64,000 nt of DNA from Pseudoalteromonas sp. EB27 (GTDB lineage: Bacteria; Pseudomonadota; Gammaproteobacteria; Enterobacterales; Alteromonadaceae): assembly GCF_001974875.1 (NCBI RefSeq), contig NZ_MTQD01000010.1, forward strand, positions 62,001 to 126,000, read 5' to 3'. Shown here one piece after another: positions 54,739 to 63,538 of the stretch (positions within the stretch are counted from its first letter, which is position 1; each line of letters begins with the position of its first letter). A program made the position numbers and the translations under genes. Under the pieces are notes generated by a model. That model made no database searches. It was not told where the DNA came from and saw only the letters and a list, made by a program, of their open reading frames with translations.

Positions 54739-55683
54739 TTACACCAAGCGGTTGCGTGATTCGCCTTTATTAAATGCCGCAATGTTTAAACTTACCTCAT
54801 TAATTAAACGCACAATAGATTCAGTACTTGCCCATGCAATATGTGGAGTAAGTAGTAAGTTATTGCCTTTGTAATTAGCAAGTGGGTTTGAAAGCTCAGC
54901 AGGTTCTTTAGTTAGTACATCAACCCCGGCTCCAGCAATTAGGTTTTGCTCAAGTGCTGTAGCTAAGTCGGCTTCGTTAATAATGCCACCACGAGCAGTG
55001 TTAATAATAATACTACTTGGCTTCATCATTTTAAGCTCATTAAGTGCAATTAAATCACGTGTTTCATCGGTAAGTGGGCAGTGAACACTGATTATATCGG
55101 CTGTTTTAATAACGTCCTCAAAAGGCATACGACCATCGCGGCATGCAACACCTTTGCGCTCTGCAACAATAATATTTGCGCCAAATGCCTCAGCCACTTT
55201 AGCAACGCCTTTACCTAGCGTACCACCGCCTATAATGGCAAATGTTTTGCCTTGTAAGTCGTTAAAGCTGTAATCGAGTATGCAAAACATTTCACTTTTT
55301 TGCCAAGCGCCTTGCTGGCAATCCGCCTGATAGCGATGTGTGTTACCCAGTAAGTTAGTAATTAAAGAAAATGTATGTTGAACAACAGAAGGGGTTGAAT
55401 AGCCAGCTACATTAGTTACGGCAATACCAAATTCTTTAGCGGCTTCTAAATCAACATTATTAGTACCGGTTGCACTTACGCAAATCAATTTAAGCTGTGT
55501 TAGCTGACTAATCGTATCGCGATTTAAAACCGCTTTATTAGTGATCAATACATCAGCGCCTTGGCAATGTTCAATAACTTGCTCTGGGCTAGTAAGTTCA
55601 TAAGTCGTTAATTTACCAAGTTGTTCAATACAAGTAAGAGACGTTTTAGCTAACGTAGCGTTATCAAGAATAGTAATGTTCAT
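54739..55683 (-). CDS. D-2-hydroxyacid dehydrogenase (glycerate dehydrogenase-like)
   Basis: The 314-residue NAD-dependent enzyme has the family nucleotide motif IIGGGTLGKGVAKVAEAFG and the catalytic Arg-Glu-His set: INTARGG (Arg), AGVDVLTKEP (Glu) and LLTPHIAWAS (His). By overall similarity it is closest to HprA-type glycerate/hydroxypyruvate reductases, but substrate cannot be fixed from motifs. ATG 55683 is chosen because AGGGCTCATA precedes it and MNITILDN matches family starts; the extension to 55812 is not homologous. It is divergent from the acyltransferase gene. Confidence 0.92.
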   Translation of the reverse strand: MNITILDNATLAKTSLTCIEQLGKLTTYELTSPEQVIEHCQGADVLITNKAVLNRDTISQLTQLKLICVSATGTNNVDLEAAKEFGIAVTNVAGYSTPSVVQHTFSLITNLLGNTHRYQADCQQGAWQKSEMFCILDYSFNDLQGKTFAIIGGGTLGKGVAKVAEAFGANIIVAERKGVACRDGRMPFEDVIKTADIISVHCPLTDETRDLIALNELKMMKPSSIIINTARGGIINEADLATALEQNLIAGAGVDVLTKEPAELSNPLANYKGNNLLLTPHIAWASTESIVRLINEVSLNIAAFNKGESRNRLV

Positions 55684-56033
55684 TATGAGCCCTAAAATAA
55701 GTGGATCTGAAAGAGTTAAAATCGTAAAAAGATGCCTACGATCCATCAAAAATCTAAAATATGGGCTTAAGGTACTACGAAAGAAAGGCTTTGTTAATGG
55801 TATTACTACCAAATGATTAGAGGGCTATGTAGTAGTGGTCTGCCCACTAGCAGATTGAGAACATGGTATTTTGCTAGACTGATCAGTTTTTTTGCACTTA
55901 TAAGCAAGCCTATGGTCATAGAAGGTAATTAAACTCGTTTTTAAAGCAAGTTGCTAAAATAAAAAATCGTTTTTTGGTTATTTCGCATTTGATATTGGCT
56001 GAGTTATAATCAGTTAGAGAATAATAATCCCAA
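55684..56033. promoter_or_regulatory. Divergent promoter region of the dehydrogenase and acyltransferase
   Basis: This non-coding stretch contains a perfect TATAAT at 56005-56010 on the plus strand, which would start transcription near 56017 toward the acyltransferase gene. The matching -35 is weak. Nothing else recognisable is seen. Confidence 0.45.
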
Positions 56034-56061
56034 AATACGGCGCTTTCGTGTGCCGTTTTTT
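56034..56061 (+). terminator. Terminator-like hairpin in the acyltransferase leader
   Basis: ACGGC and GCCGT form a short stem followed by TTTTTT, between the candidate promoter and ATG 56080. The upstream gene is divergent and cannot use it. It could act as an attenuator of the acyltransferase transcript. Confidence 0.5.
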
Positions 56062-56079
56062 AACATTATAGATGTAGTA

Positions 56080-57213
56080 ATGAGTGAATTAGAAGATAAG
56101 TACGCTGATATAAGACCTTATAACGATGATGAAGTTACGGCTTCGCTTTCGCGTTTAATGAACGATAATGCGTTTATTGATGTGATCGCAAAATATAATC
56201 TACCACGCTTTTTATCGTCTGTGCCATTTATAGCTCGTCCATTGGTTAGAAGCCAATTGCGCAAAAAATGGGGTAAAGTAAGTACCGTCGAAGACGTGCA
56301 AAACGAAGTTGCGCAATACTTAGATAAATTAGTAAAGCGCACCACGTCAAAAGTAACCTTTTCTGGGTTAGATCAATTAGATGCTAACCAGGCCTATTTA
56401 TTTATTTCAAACCACAGAGACATAGTGCTTGATCCTGCATTAGTAAACTGGGGTTTATATCAACATAAAATGAAAACAGTGCGCATTGCTATTGGCGATA
56501 ATTTATTGCAAATACCTTACATTACTGAGCTTATGCGTCTAAATAAAAGCTTTATCGTTAAGCGCTCTGCTAAAGCACCAAAAGAGATGCTAAAAGCACT
56601 GACTCAATTATCGTCATACATTTACGATTCTGTAGTGGGTGGAAATTCTATTTGGATTGCGCAAAAAGAAGGGCGTGCAAAAGACGGTTTTGATCAAACT
56701 GATCCTGCGCTTCTAAAAATGTTGCAATTAAACGGGCGTAAACAAAAGAAAGAGTTTGGCGATTATATTAAAGAGTTAAAAATAGTGCCGGTTTCTATTT
56801 CTTATCAATATGAGCCGTGTGCAATTGCTAAAGCCAAAGAGCTTTACCATAAACAACACCATGGTGAGTACGTTAAATCGGCTGGTGAAGATATTGCGAG
56901 CATTGTTGAAGGCTTTAGTACTGCTAAAGGGCATGTGCATTTAGCATTTGGGCAACCAATTGAATCTAAATGTGATAGTGCTGAAGAGCTTGCTAAAACG
57001 ATTGATAGGCAAATTGTTGATTCGTTTTATTTACACCCAGGCAATTACATTGCTGGTGGCTGTAAAGAGGCGGTAATAGACTCTCCTGATACAGCGACAT
57101 TTGAACAACGTTTAGCCTGTGTGCCTGAAGAGTTAAAACCATTAGTGCTAGCTATGTATGCTAAGCCGTTTCATCGTAAAGCAGAGATAAACACAAATAG
57201 CTGCGAGCATTAA
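56080..57213 (+). CDS. PlsC-like 1-acyl-sn-glycerol-3-phosphate acyltransferase family protein
   Basis: The 377-residue protein has an acyltransferase core (about 90-290) with NHRDIVLDPAL, aligned with the NHxxxxD motif but with five residues rather than four between His and Asp (HX5D). The later motifs KEGRAKDG (for the PlsC EGTR-like block) and IVPVSISYQYEP are present. It is probably membrane-associated and acylates a glycerol-phosphate or lysophospholipid acceptor, but the exact substrate is not fixed. The start at ATG 56080 gives MSELEDKYAD; the extension to 56050 would run through the leader hairpin. Confidence 0.85.
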   Translation: MSELEDKYADIRPYNDDEVTASLSRLMNDNAFIDVIAKYNLPRFLSSVPFIARPLVRSQLRKKWGKVSTVEDVQNEVAQYLDKLVKRTTSKVTFSGLDQLDANQAYLFISNHRDIVLDPALVNWGLYQHKMKTVRIAIGDNLLQIPYITELMRLNKSFIVKRSAKAPKEMLKALTQLSSYIYDSVVGGNSIWIAQKEGRAKDGFDQTDPALLKMLQLNGRKQKKEFGDYIKELKIVPVSISYQYEPCAIAKAKELYHKQHHGEYVKSAGEDIASIVEGFSTAKGHVHLAFGQPIESKCDSAEELAKTIDRQIVDSFYLHPGNYIAGGCKEAVIDSPDTATFEQRLACVPEELKPLVLAMYAKPFHRKAEINTNSCEH

Positions 57214-57234
57214 TGCTCATAGCTTAATAAAAGT

Positions 57235-57264
57235 AAGCAGCAATTTAATTGCTGCTTTTTTTTT
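57235..57264 (+). terminator. Terminator after the acyltransferase gene
   Basis: AAGCAGCAAT, loop TTA and ATTGCTGCTT form a perfect stem followed by seven T. Confidence 0.9.
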
Positions 57265-57315
57265 GCTCAAAAATGACGCTATACTAAGTACCTCTGATTA
57301 AACGGTGCGAATGCT

Positions 57316-57561
57316 ATGCAACAAATTGAAATATTTGATATTCCAAGCCCTTGCAAAAGTATTTGCTTAGTTAATAACAGAGGGTATTGTAAGGGATGTT
57401 ATCGTAGTCGCGATGAACGCTTTTCGTGGAATACCTTAACTAACGACCAAAAAAAGAAGGTGCTTAGTTTGTGCCAGCAGCGCTACAAACGCTATCTTCA
57501 AAAAAAGCAGCAAAATGCAGTGCCAAGTACACAGGCAGAGCAACAAGGGTTCGATTTTTAA
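57316..57561 (+). CDS. DUF1289 small cysteine protein
   Basis: The 81-residue product has the DUF1289 pattern: SPCKSICLVNNRGYCKGCYRSRDE, with four cysteines in a probable metal or Fe-S site, followed by a WNTLTNDQKKKVL helix and a basic tail. Many such proteins are annotated as Fe-S or zinc-binding with unknown role. Its stop codon overlaps the stop of the convergent solute-binding protein gene (shared TTAA). Confidence 0.88.
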   Translation: MQQIEIFDIPSPCKSICLVNNRGYCKGCYRSRDERFSWNTLTNDQKKKVLSLCQQRYKRYLQKKQQNAVPSTQAEQQGFDF

Positions 57562-58256
57562 AAGCTTAATCCATATTTGGCTCTTAGTGCGTACACAGTG
57601 CCATTGTTAGTTAAGTTAATTAATGACATTTTAAGTTTTTCTACTAGGTTTTTATTACGCTTATTTAAATAATGATAAAGCGGATACGTATTCAACACTT
57701 CTTTTTCAAAGCAACCTTGCGGTGTAGGGAGATCGTTGTTTTGCATTATAAAGTTAATCATTAAAGCCCCTTGTACTTTTTGCTGAGCTAGTAAATTAAG
57801 CTGGGCATTCATACTTTTAACTTTAATAATATTTCCTGCAAATTGAGTGTTTGCTAAATAATGTTCTTGGACAGGGTAGCCATCAACAATTGCGACGCTA
57901 TCTAGTTGCTCTAAACTGCTAGGTAAACAGTTTTTATATAACACTAAGTCAAACTTAAATAGCTCATAATCGACCCTAATTAAGTTTTCGTAATTTTCTT
58001 CAACGCTTACATCTCTTCCTAACTGTCCATCAAGTACGCCATTATTTGCAGCTAGCAAAGCATTTTGGTGGCTAAAATCGATGATATATATTTTAAAACC
58101 TATATCTGCGTATGCTAACTTTAATAGCTCTAAGGCATAATCAGCTTGTGGTGTACTTTGCGGACGATTAAAAGTGAGGTTGTATTGATGACTAAAACAA
58201 GAGGCACTAAAAGATAAATTTACCAATAATAACAAGATACTAAAATGTCTATTCAT
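57558..58256 (-). CDS. Periplasmic solute-binding protein, SBP family 3-like
   Basis: The 232-residue protein has a signal peptide (NRHFSILLLLVNLSFSASCF) and resembles small amino-acid-type binding proteins (PQADYALELLKLAYADIGFKIYI near the N-terminus, NLTNNGTVYALRAKYGLSF at the end, close to the family C-terminal motif). No ABC permease or ATPase is adjacent, so it may be a sensor-type or orphan binding protein. ATG 58256 has GGAAC upstream. Its 3' end overlaps the DUF1289 stop. Confidence 0.82.
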   Translation of the reverse strand: MNRHFSILLLLVNLSFSASCFSHQYNLTFNRPQSTPQADYALELLKLAYADIGFKIYIIDFSHQNALLAANNGVLDGQLGRDVSVEENYENLIRVDYELFKFDLVLYKNCLPSSLEQLDSVAIVDGYPVQEHYLANTQFAGNIIKVKSMNAQLNLLAQQKVQGALMINFIMQNNDLPTPQGCFEKEVLNTYPLYHYLNKRNKNLVEKLKMSLINLTNNGTVYALRAKYGLSF

Positions 58257-58374
58257 TATCAGTTCCAATTACTACAGAAATAAATAAAATAAGACGCGTA
58301 TAATAACAAGGAGATTACCTCTTGCCCAGTTTCGGGGTTAATCAAATAATTTTAAAAGCGAATGAGGAAGTATT

Positions 58375-58578
58375 GTGAGTTTTAATTTATGCCTATTGCC
58401 ACGTGAAGAAAAATACCAAATTCAGTTAGATTATGAAGCGTCTTTTTGGGCGTATCAAATTAAGCGAAACAAAAAAACGCGAGAGCAAGTTTATAATACA
58501 ATTCATAGCCGCCCAATGGCAGAGCAAATGGTGTTAAAGCAAAAGTTTGAGCAATATTTAGCCTTGATGCTTAGCTAA
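58375..58578 (+). CDS. DUF3283 small protein
   Basis: The 67-residue product starts with GTG 58375, preceded by GAGGAAGTATT. It has the DUF3283 pattern found in Vibrio and related genera: SFNLCLLPREEKYQIQLDYEASFWAYQIKR at the N-terminus, then a helical, basic C-terminal half. No signal peptide or catalytic motif is seen. It lies 14 bp before the GNAT gene and may be co-transcribed with it. Function unknown. Confidence 0.82.
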   Translation: MSFNLCLLPREEKYQIQLDYEASFWAYQIKRNKKTREQVYNTIHSRPMAEQMVLKQKFEQYLALMLS

Positions 58579-58592
58579 GTGTTGATATAAAT

Positions 58593-58994
58593 ATGCATAT
58601 AGTTGAATTATTGGATGAGATAAAAATTCCACTCGTTAATAAATTTTATAAAAAACATAATGTAAGAGGACGGGCTAATAAACAAGATAAAGTATGGGTT
58701 ACTTACTATAATAATGAAATAGTTGCAGCATGTAGGTTACAAGATAAAACAGATTTTTTATTTTTATCTACCGTGTTTGTTGCACTGGAGCATCGCGGTA
58801 AAGGTGTTGCTAAGCAGCTATTATCAACACTCTTAAAGTCGCAAGATAAGAAGATTAATACCTTCGCATATAAAAACGTAGTTGATTTATATTGTGCTAT
58901 TGGTTTTAACCAGGTGTTAACATATACTCTTGCTTTACAAGTACTTTTTGATACTTACAAACATCGAAATATAGTCGCTCTAGAGTACCCATAA
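58593..58994 (+). CDS. GNAT family N-acetyltransferase
   Basis: The 133-residue protein has a GNAT fold with the acetyl-CoA motif VALEHRGKGVAKQLL, corresponding to R/Q-x-x-G-x-G/A. The following VDLYCAIGFNQVL matches the family's final motif. Substrate unknown; a small-molecule or protein amine is expected. Its neighbours, DUF3283 and the propeller sensor, do not point to a pathway. Confidence 0.88.
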   Translation: MHIVELLDEIKIPLVNKFYKKHNVRGRANKQDKVWVTYYNNEIVAACRLQDKTDFLFLSTVFVALEHRGKGVAKQLLSTLLKSQDKKINTFAYKNVVDLYCAIGFNQVLTYTLALQVLFDTYKHRNIVALEYP

Positions 58995-59019
58995 TAATAA
59001 ATAATAATATGGAATAAGC

Positions 59020-62000
59020 ATGAGTAAATGCGTTAACGGGATCATTAGTTGCTTTGTAGTTTTAATCGCTATCCTAAGTTGCCAAGTAGGCGCACAAGTA
59101 AAACGTTTATCTCCAAGCGAAGGCTTATCGCAAAGCTACGTTAATACAATGCTTATCGACACTAATGGTTACCTTTGGCTTTCTACTGAGGCTGGGCTTA
59201 ATCGTTATGATGGCTATCAAGTTATTCCAATAAACGGCCCTAATGGTGAATTAGAAGAAGCGATCATTGATCGTATTTACCAAGATACCCAAGGGCACAT
59301 TTGGATAGCTTCTTTACTTGCAGGCCTATTTAGATACGACCCCGTAACAGATTCATATCAGCAGTTTTTAGAAAAACCCACTAGTGAAGAAGAAATTATC
59401 AATCAATCTGTTTTTAGTATGGTGGCCGTTGATAAAAAAACACTTTGGATTGGGCGAGGCCGCGATTTTGCAAAGCTTGATATTGCGACCGGAGAAATTA
59501 CAACTATCTTTGAGCTACCCGCTAAATATAAAAATACCCTTGTGAGAAAGCTGTTTGCCTACAATGGTTATATATTTATTGGTACAAGCCATGGTGCATA
59601 TGTATTTGATATTGCAACAGAGCAGGTTAGGCCACTACAACACTTAAAAGGTGAAGCTGAGCATATTTATCAAAATAATGTTAAGTCGTTCGCATTAGGT
59701 GAAAATAAACAGTTGTTAGTAGGGGCGGTAAAAGGCTTATACGAAGTTGATATTAGTAACTTATCAAAAATGTTTGAACGTCCAGATTTACCGTTTAAAA
59801 GTAAGGTATTACTAACTGATTTAAATGTGTGGAGCATAGTAAACGAACACGGAAAAATAGATTTAGCTACTGATAAAGGCTTGTTTAAATTTGATTTAAG
59901 CACTGGGGAAATGATTAAAAACACCCGAATAGCCCAAAGTAAGTACACACTTGCTGATACCAGTATTATTGATATGGCTAAAGATAAATCGGGTGGTACT
60001 TGGGTTGCGACTAAAACCGATGGGGCATTTTATTTATCTCATGACAGTTATCATTTTAATAATATCGATGGCACTTTACTCGGGGGCGATGGTTTATCAC
60101 ATCACTCTATTTGGGGTATTACTGAATATAAAGATAAACTCTGGCTTGCAACGCACAATGGTATTACTGAAGTTGATTTAAAAACAAATGTTGGCAAAGT
60201 TTATTTAAAAGACTACAAAGTCGACTTACTCACCACTGAGTTTACCGTATACGAAATAACACCTTATAAAGACAATTTATGGCTTTATACAAACCGTGGT
60301 TTGTTTATTTTTGATCCTGTAACGCATCAAGTTAGCGAACCTAAAGTGCATGACCCTGCTAATCAAGAGCTAATTACCGGTAGGGTGCATGGCGTTACAT
60401 TAATGCCAAATGGCGACTTATACTTTGTGCACTCAGATCATGGGGTATTTATATACAATATAGACTCTCAAGTAATAACGCGTTTGGGTGGCCAATTTGA
60501 TCAATTTGAACCCTTTTTAGCTCATGGCTTTTTACCTGCGCTGAGCAATAAACCAGACTCACCATTGTTTTTTAATGCCGGTATTTTATACCAAGTAAAC
60601 CCAAGTGATTTAGCACTTAAAATGATTTACAAAGTGCCAAAACAGCATGAAAACGTAGCCATTAGTGTGCTTTCTTACTTAATTGATAACAACAATATAT
60701 TGTGGATATCACTTTCTAATTTTGGCTTGATAGGCCTTGATGCATCTACCTACCAATTAGTCCATACAATCGATTTAGAGAAAAATAAATTAGGCACACT
60801 ACTCTACGATATGGTGCTAGATGATGATGGTATGATTTGGATGAGCAGCCATAAAGGTATTTGGCGATTAAACCCAGAAACACTTCATTTTCAGCAATTT
60901 TCTACATCAGAGGGGCTACTTTCAGCTGAGTTTAATAGTAACGCCATGGCACAGCTCAAAGATGGCCATATTGCGTATGGTAGCTTAAAAGGATTTACTT
61001 ATTTTCATCCAATGGAAAACCAAAATTACCAGTCGCTTATTGATCACGTAAATATTACGCGAGTTGATTTAATGTCTCGAGATTTATCGCTTGATTTAAA
61101 ACAGCCGCTCAACGAGGTTGTGTTAAATCATGATGATATAGGGCTTGAAGTGGCATTTTCGGCCATGGCATTCAGTAATCAAGAACGCATCATTTATGAG
61201 TATCAACTCGATAACGGGCAAAAAAGTTATACTCGAAATAACAATCGCGTACTGTTTCCAAAATTAAATCCAGGTAATTATCAATTAAAAGTTTGGGCTA
61301 AAGATCCGCTGACTGGCGAATATACTTCGCCCGCTATTTTAAAAATAAAAGTAAAGTATCCGCTTTGGCGTGCACCTTATTTTATGGTGCTTTATGGCAT
61401 GTTGTTTATTGGCTTTGTTGCTATGTGGGTTATGCGCCGTAATAAAATCCAGCGTATTTTATTAGCAGCAAATAAAGAAAGTAAAGAAAGCGAAGCGCGT
61501 TTAAAGCTAGCTCTTGAAGGCAGCGAGTCGGGTGTTTGGGATTGGGAATCAAGTAATCCAAGTATTTATCAACCTCGCTTAGCGAGTGAATTAGGCTACG
61601 AAAATGAAACCGTGAGCCTAGATGAATATTTATCTAAAATTCATCCGCAAGACAAACAACTATTTCGCTTAGAGTGGCTTGAATTTTTATCTACCGATAA
61701 AGGTTATTTTAATTGCACCTACCGCCTGCGCCATGCAAAAGGCTATTGGCGCTGGTATAAGGATTTTGGGAAAGTAGTTGAGTGGGATGATAAAACGCCA
61801 CAAAAAGTAGCGGGTACCTACACAAATATGACCCGTGAGATGGTGTTTGAAGAACATGCATTATTATTTACCGCAGCGTTTGAACAAACACGTGATTGGG
61901 TGTTTATTCTCGATAAAAATTTAAATATTAGGGCCTCCAATAAATCCCTGCAGACCGCCTTTAGCTTCTCTGCTGAGTCGTTATCTAGTCGAGCATTAAA

Positions 62001-63522
62001 TTTAGGTATATCGCGCAGCAATCGTTTCGATTATTTACGCATAATGCAAAAGCTATCTGTTGGGGAGCACTTTTCGTGTGAAGACAGTGTGGTTTTAGCA
62101 AATGGTGAGCCACGCCATGTACTTGTGAAAATAAGTGCAGTAGCCGATAACGAACAGCGTCTTAATAGCTATGTCATTATTTTAACCGATATAAACGCAC
62201 AAAAATCAGCTGAAAACGAGCTGCACTTATTAGCCAATTACGATGCTTTAACTGGGCTGCCAAATCGTACGTTATTTAACGACCGCGTTGAACACGCCCT
62301 TGAGCAAGCAAAATTTCACGAATGTAAAGTTGCTTTATTACATATAAATATTAAGCGTTTTAAATACTTTAATGATTCTTTAGGGCATGCAGTTGCTGAT
62401 GAGCTTATTAAAGAGGTAGCTGAGCGTTTAAAATGCTCCTTGCGTCCATCGGATAGTGTTGCTCGATTTGGTGGCGATGAATTTGTTGTACTGGTAGAAG
62501 ACATTCATCAAATAGAACAAGTACTCATTATATGTACTAAGTTAATGGATTGTGTGAATCAAAATATTACGATTAATGGTCAAGTCGTAAACGTTAATTT
62601 AAGTATTGGCGTGTCTATATCACCAGATGATGCGCAGCAAGGATCAGCGCTTTTAAAAGCTGCGAGCATAGCGTTATATCATGCAAAAGACTCTTTAGAG
62701 GGACGTTATCAGTTTTATAAGCAAGAGATGAATCAGCATGTTCAAAGAGCGCTGCATCTTGAATCTCAGCTTACAAGAGCGTATCAAGAAGAAGAGTTCT
62801 GTAATTACTACCAGCCTATCATTAACGCTGAAAGTCAAAAAACAGAAGGTTTTGAAGTACTGCTACGTTGGCCTGAAAATAAGCTTGTGCAAACCCAAGA
62901 GTTTTCGGTGGCAGCAGAAGGTATAGGCCTGATTACAAAAATTATGCTGCAGACTTTTGCGCGCGCTTTACTCGAGCTAAAAGAGTGGCGAAAAGCCTCA
63001 CCTAGCCTGTATTTATCTATTAATTTATCGGCACTTGATTTTGAGTTTAAAGACCTTGTTCCAGAAATAAAAAAAGCGTTAAGTAACGCAGGGGTATCGT
63101 CTGAGGCAATTGTTTTTGAAATAACTGAATCAATATTAATGCGTGATTCCAAAGAAGCGTTACATAGTATGGAACAACTTAAAAAGTTGGGCTGTAGATT
63201 GTATATGGATGATTTTGGTACGGGTTACGCATCGCTTACTTATTTAAAGCGCTTTCCTATTGATGTATTAAAAATAGATAGAAGCTTTGTGCAAGACATA
63301 GGCATAGATTCTGACGATGAAGCTATTATTCAATCAATACTCGCGCTTGCTGATAGTTTAGGTAAAGAATGTGTAGCTGAAGGCGTAGAAAGCTCGCACC
63401 AACTCGCCTTTTTAAAGGCGCGAGGGTGCATGCATTTCCAAGGGTACTTATTTAGTAAACCAGTACCAAATAACGAAGTACTACCGCTTATTAATCGCAA
63501 TTGGAGTGATATATTTAATTGA
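59020..63522 (+). CDS. Beta-propeller PAS-GGDEF-EAL membrane sensor
   Basis: The 1500-residue protein has a signal peptide (about 1-26), a two-component-regulator-type propeller (30-650; blade motifs such as GYLWLSTEAGLNRYDG), a Y_Y_Y domain (about 690-775), a helix (about 785-803), two PAS domains (about 825-930 and 945-1060), GGDEF (1070-1230) and EAL (1245-1490). The GGDEF motif is intact and an RxxD I-site is present, but the first metal-binding Asp is Asn1110 (HINIKRFK), so cyclase activity is doubtful. EAL motifs are complete (EVLLRW, INLSALD, EITES, MDDFGTG, KIDRS, AEGVES). It likely degrades c-di-GMP in response to a periplasmic ligand. Confidence 0.93.
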   Translation: MSKCVNGIISCFVVLIAILSCQVGAQVKRLSPSEGLSQSYVNTMLIDTNGYLWLSTEAGLNRYDGYQVIPINGPNGELEEAIIDRIYQDTQGHIWIASLLAGLFRYDPVTDSYQQFLEKPTSEEEIINQSVFSMVAVDKKTLWIGRGRDFAKLDIATGEITTIFELPAKYKNTLVRKLFAYNGYIFIGTSHGAYVFDIATEQVRPLQHLKGEAEHIYQNNVKSFALGENKQLLVGAVKGLYEVDISNLSKMFERPDLPFKSKVLLTDLNVWSIVNEHGKIDLATDKGLFKFDLSTGEMIKNTRIAQSKYTLADTSIIDMAKDKSGGTWVATKTDGAFYLSHDSYHFNNIDGTLLGGDGLSHHSIWGITEYKDKLWLATHNGITEVDLKTNVGKVYLKDYKVDLLTTEFTVYEITPYKDNLWLYTNRGLFIFDPVTHQVSEPKVHDPANQELITGRVHGVTLMPNGDLYFVHSDHGVFIYNIDSQVITRLGGQFDQFEPFLAHGFLPALSNKPDSPLFFNAGILYQVNPSDLALKMIYKVPKQHENVAISVLSYLIDNNNILWISLSNFGLIGLDASTYQLVHTIDLEKNKLGTLLYDMVLDDDGMIWMSSHKGIWRLNPETLHFQQFSTSEGLLSAEFNSNAMAQLKDGHIAYGSLKGFTYFHPMENQNYQSLIDHVNITRVDLMSRDLSLDLKQPLNEVVLNHDDIGLEVAFSAMAFSNQERIIYEYQLDNGQKSYTRNNNRVLFPKLNPGNYQLKVWAKDPLTGEYTSPAILKIKVKYPLWRAPYFMVLYGMLFIGFVAMWVMRRNKIQRILLAANKESKESEARLKLALEGSESGVWDWESSNPSIYQPRLASELGYENETVSLDEYLSKIHPQDKQLFRLEWLEFLSTDKGYFNCTYRLRHAKGYWRWYKDFGKVVEWDDKTPQKVAGTYTNMTREMVFEEHALLFTAAFEQTRDWVFILDKNLNIRASNKSLQTAFSFSAESLSSRALNLGISRSNRFDYLRIMQKLSVGEHFSCEDSVVLANGEPRHVLVKISAVADNEQRLNSYVIILTDINAQKSAENELHLLANYDALTGLPNRTLFNDRVEHALEQAKFHECKVALLHINIKRFKYFNDSLGHAVADELIKEVAERLKCSLRPSDSVARFGGDEFVVLVEDIHQIEQVLIICTKLMDCVNQNITINGQVVNVNLSIGVSISPDDAQQGSALLKAASIALYHAKDSLEGRYQFYKQEMNQHVQRALHLESQLTRAYQEEEFCNYYQPIINAESQKTEGFEVLLRWPENKLVQTQEFSVAAEGIGLITKIMLQTFARALLELKEWRKASPSLYLSINLSALDFEFKDLVPEIKKALSNAGVSSEAIVFEITESILMRDSKEALHSMEQLKKLGCRLYMDDFGTGYASLTYLKRFPIDVLKIDRSFVQDIGIDSDDEAIIQSILALADSLGKECVAEGVESSHQLAFLKARGCMHFQGYLFSKPVPNNEVLPLINRNWSDIFN

Positions 63523-63538
63523 TAATGGCAGTACTCAT

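Noticed and set aside
55684..55812. N-terminal extension of the D-2-hydroxyacid dehydrogenase
   Set aside because: It is not homologous to the family, and AGGGCTCATA marks ATG 55683 as the start.
58375..58994. Possible TacAT-like toxin-antitoxin pair (small protein plus GNAT)
   Set aside because: The 67-residue protein fits DUF3283 and shows no ribbon-helix-helix pattern. The genes do not overlap and the GNAT looks ordinary.
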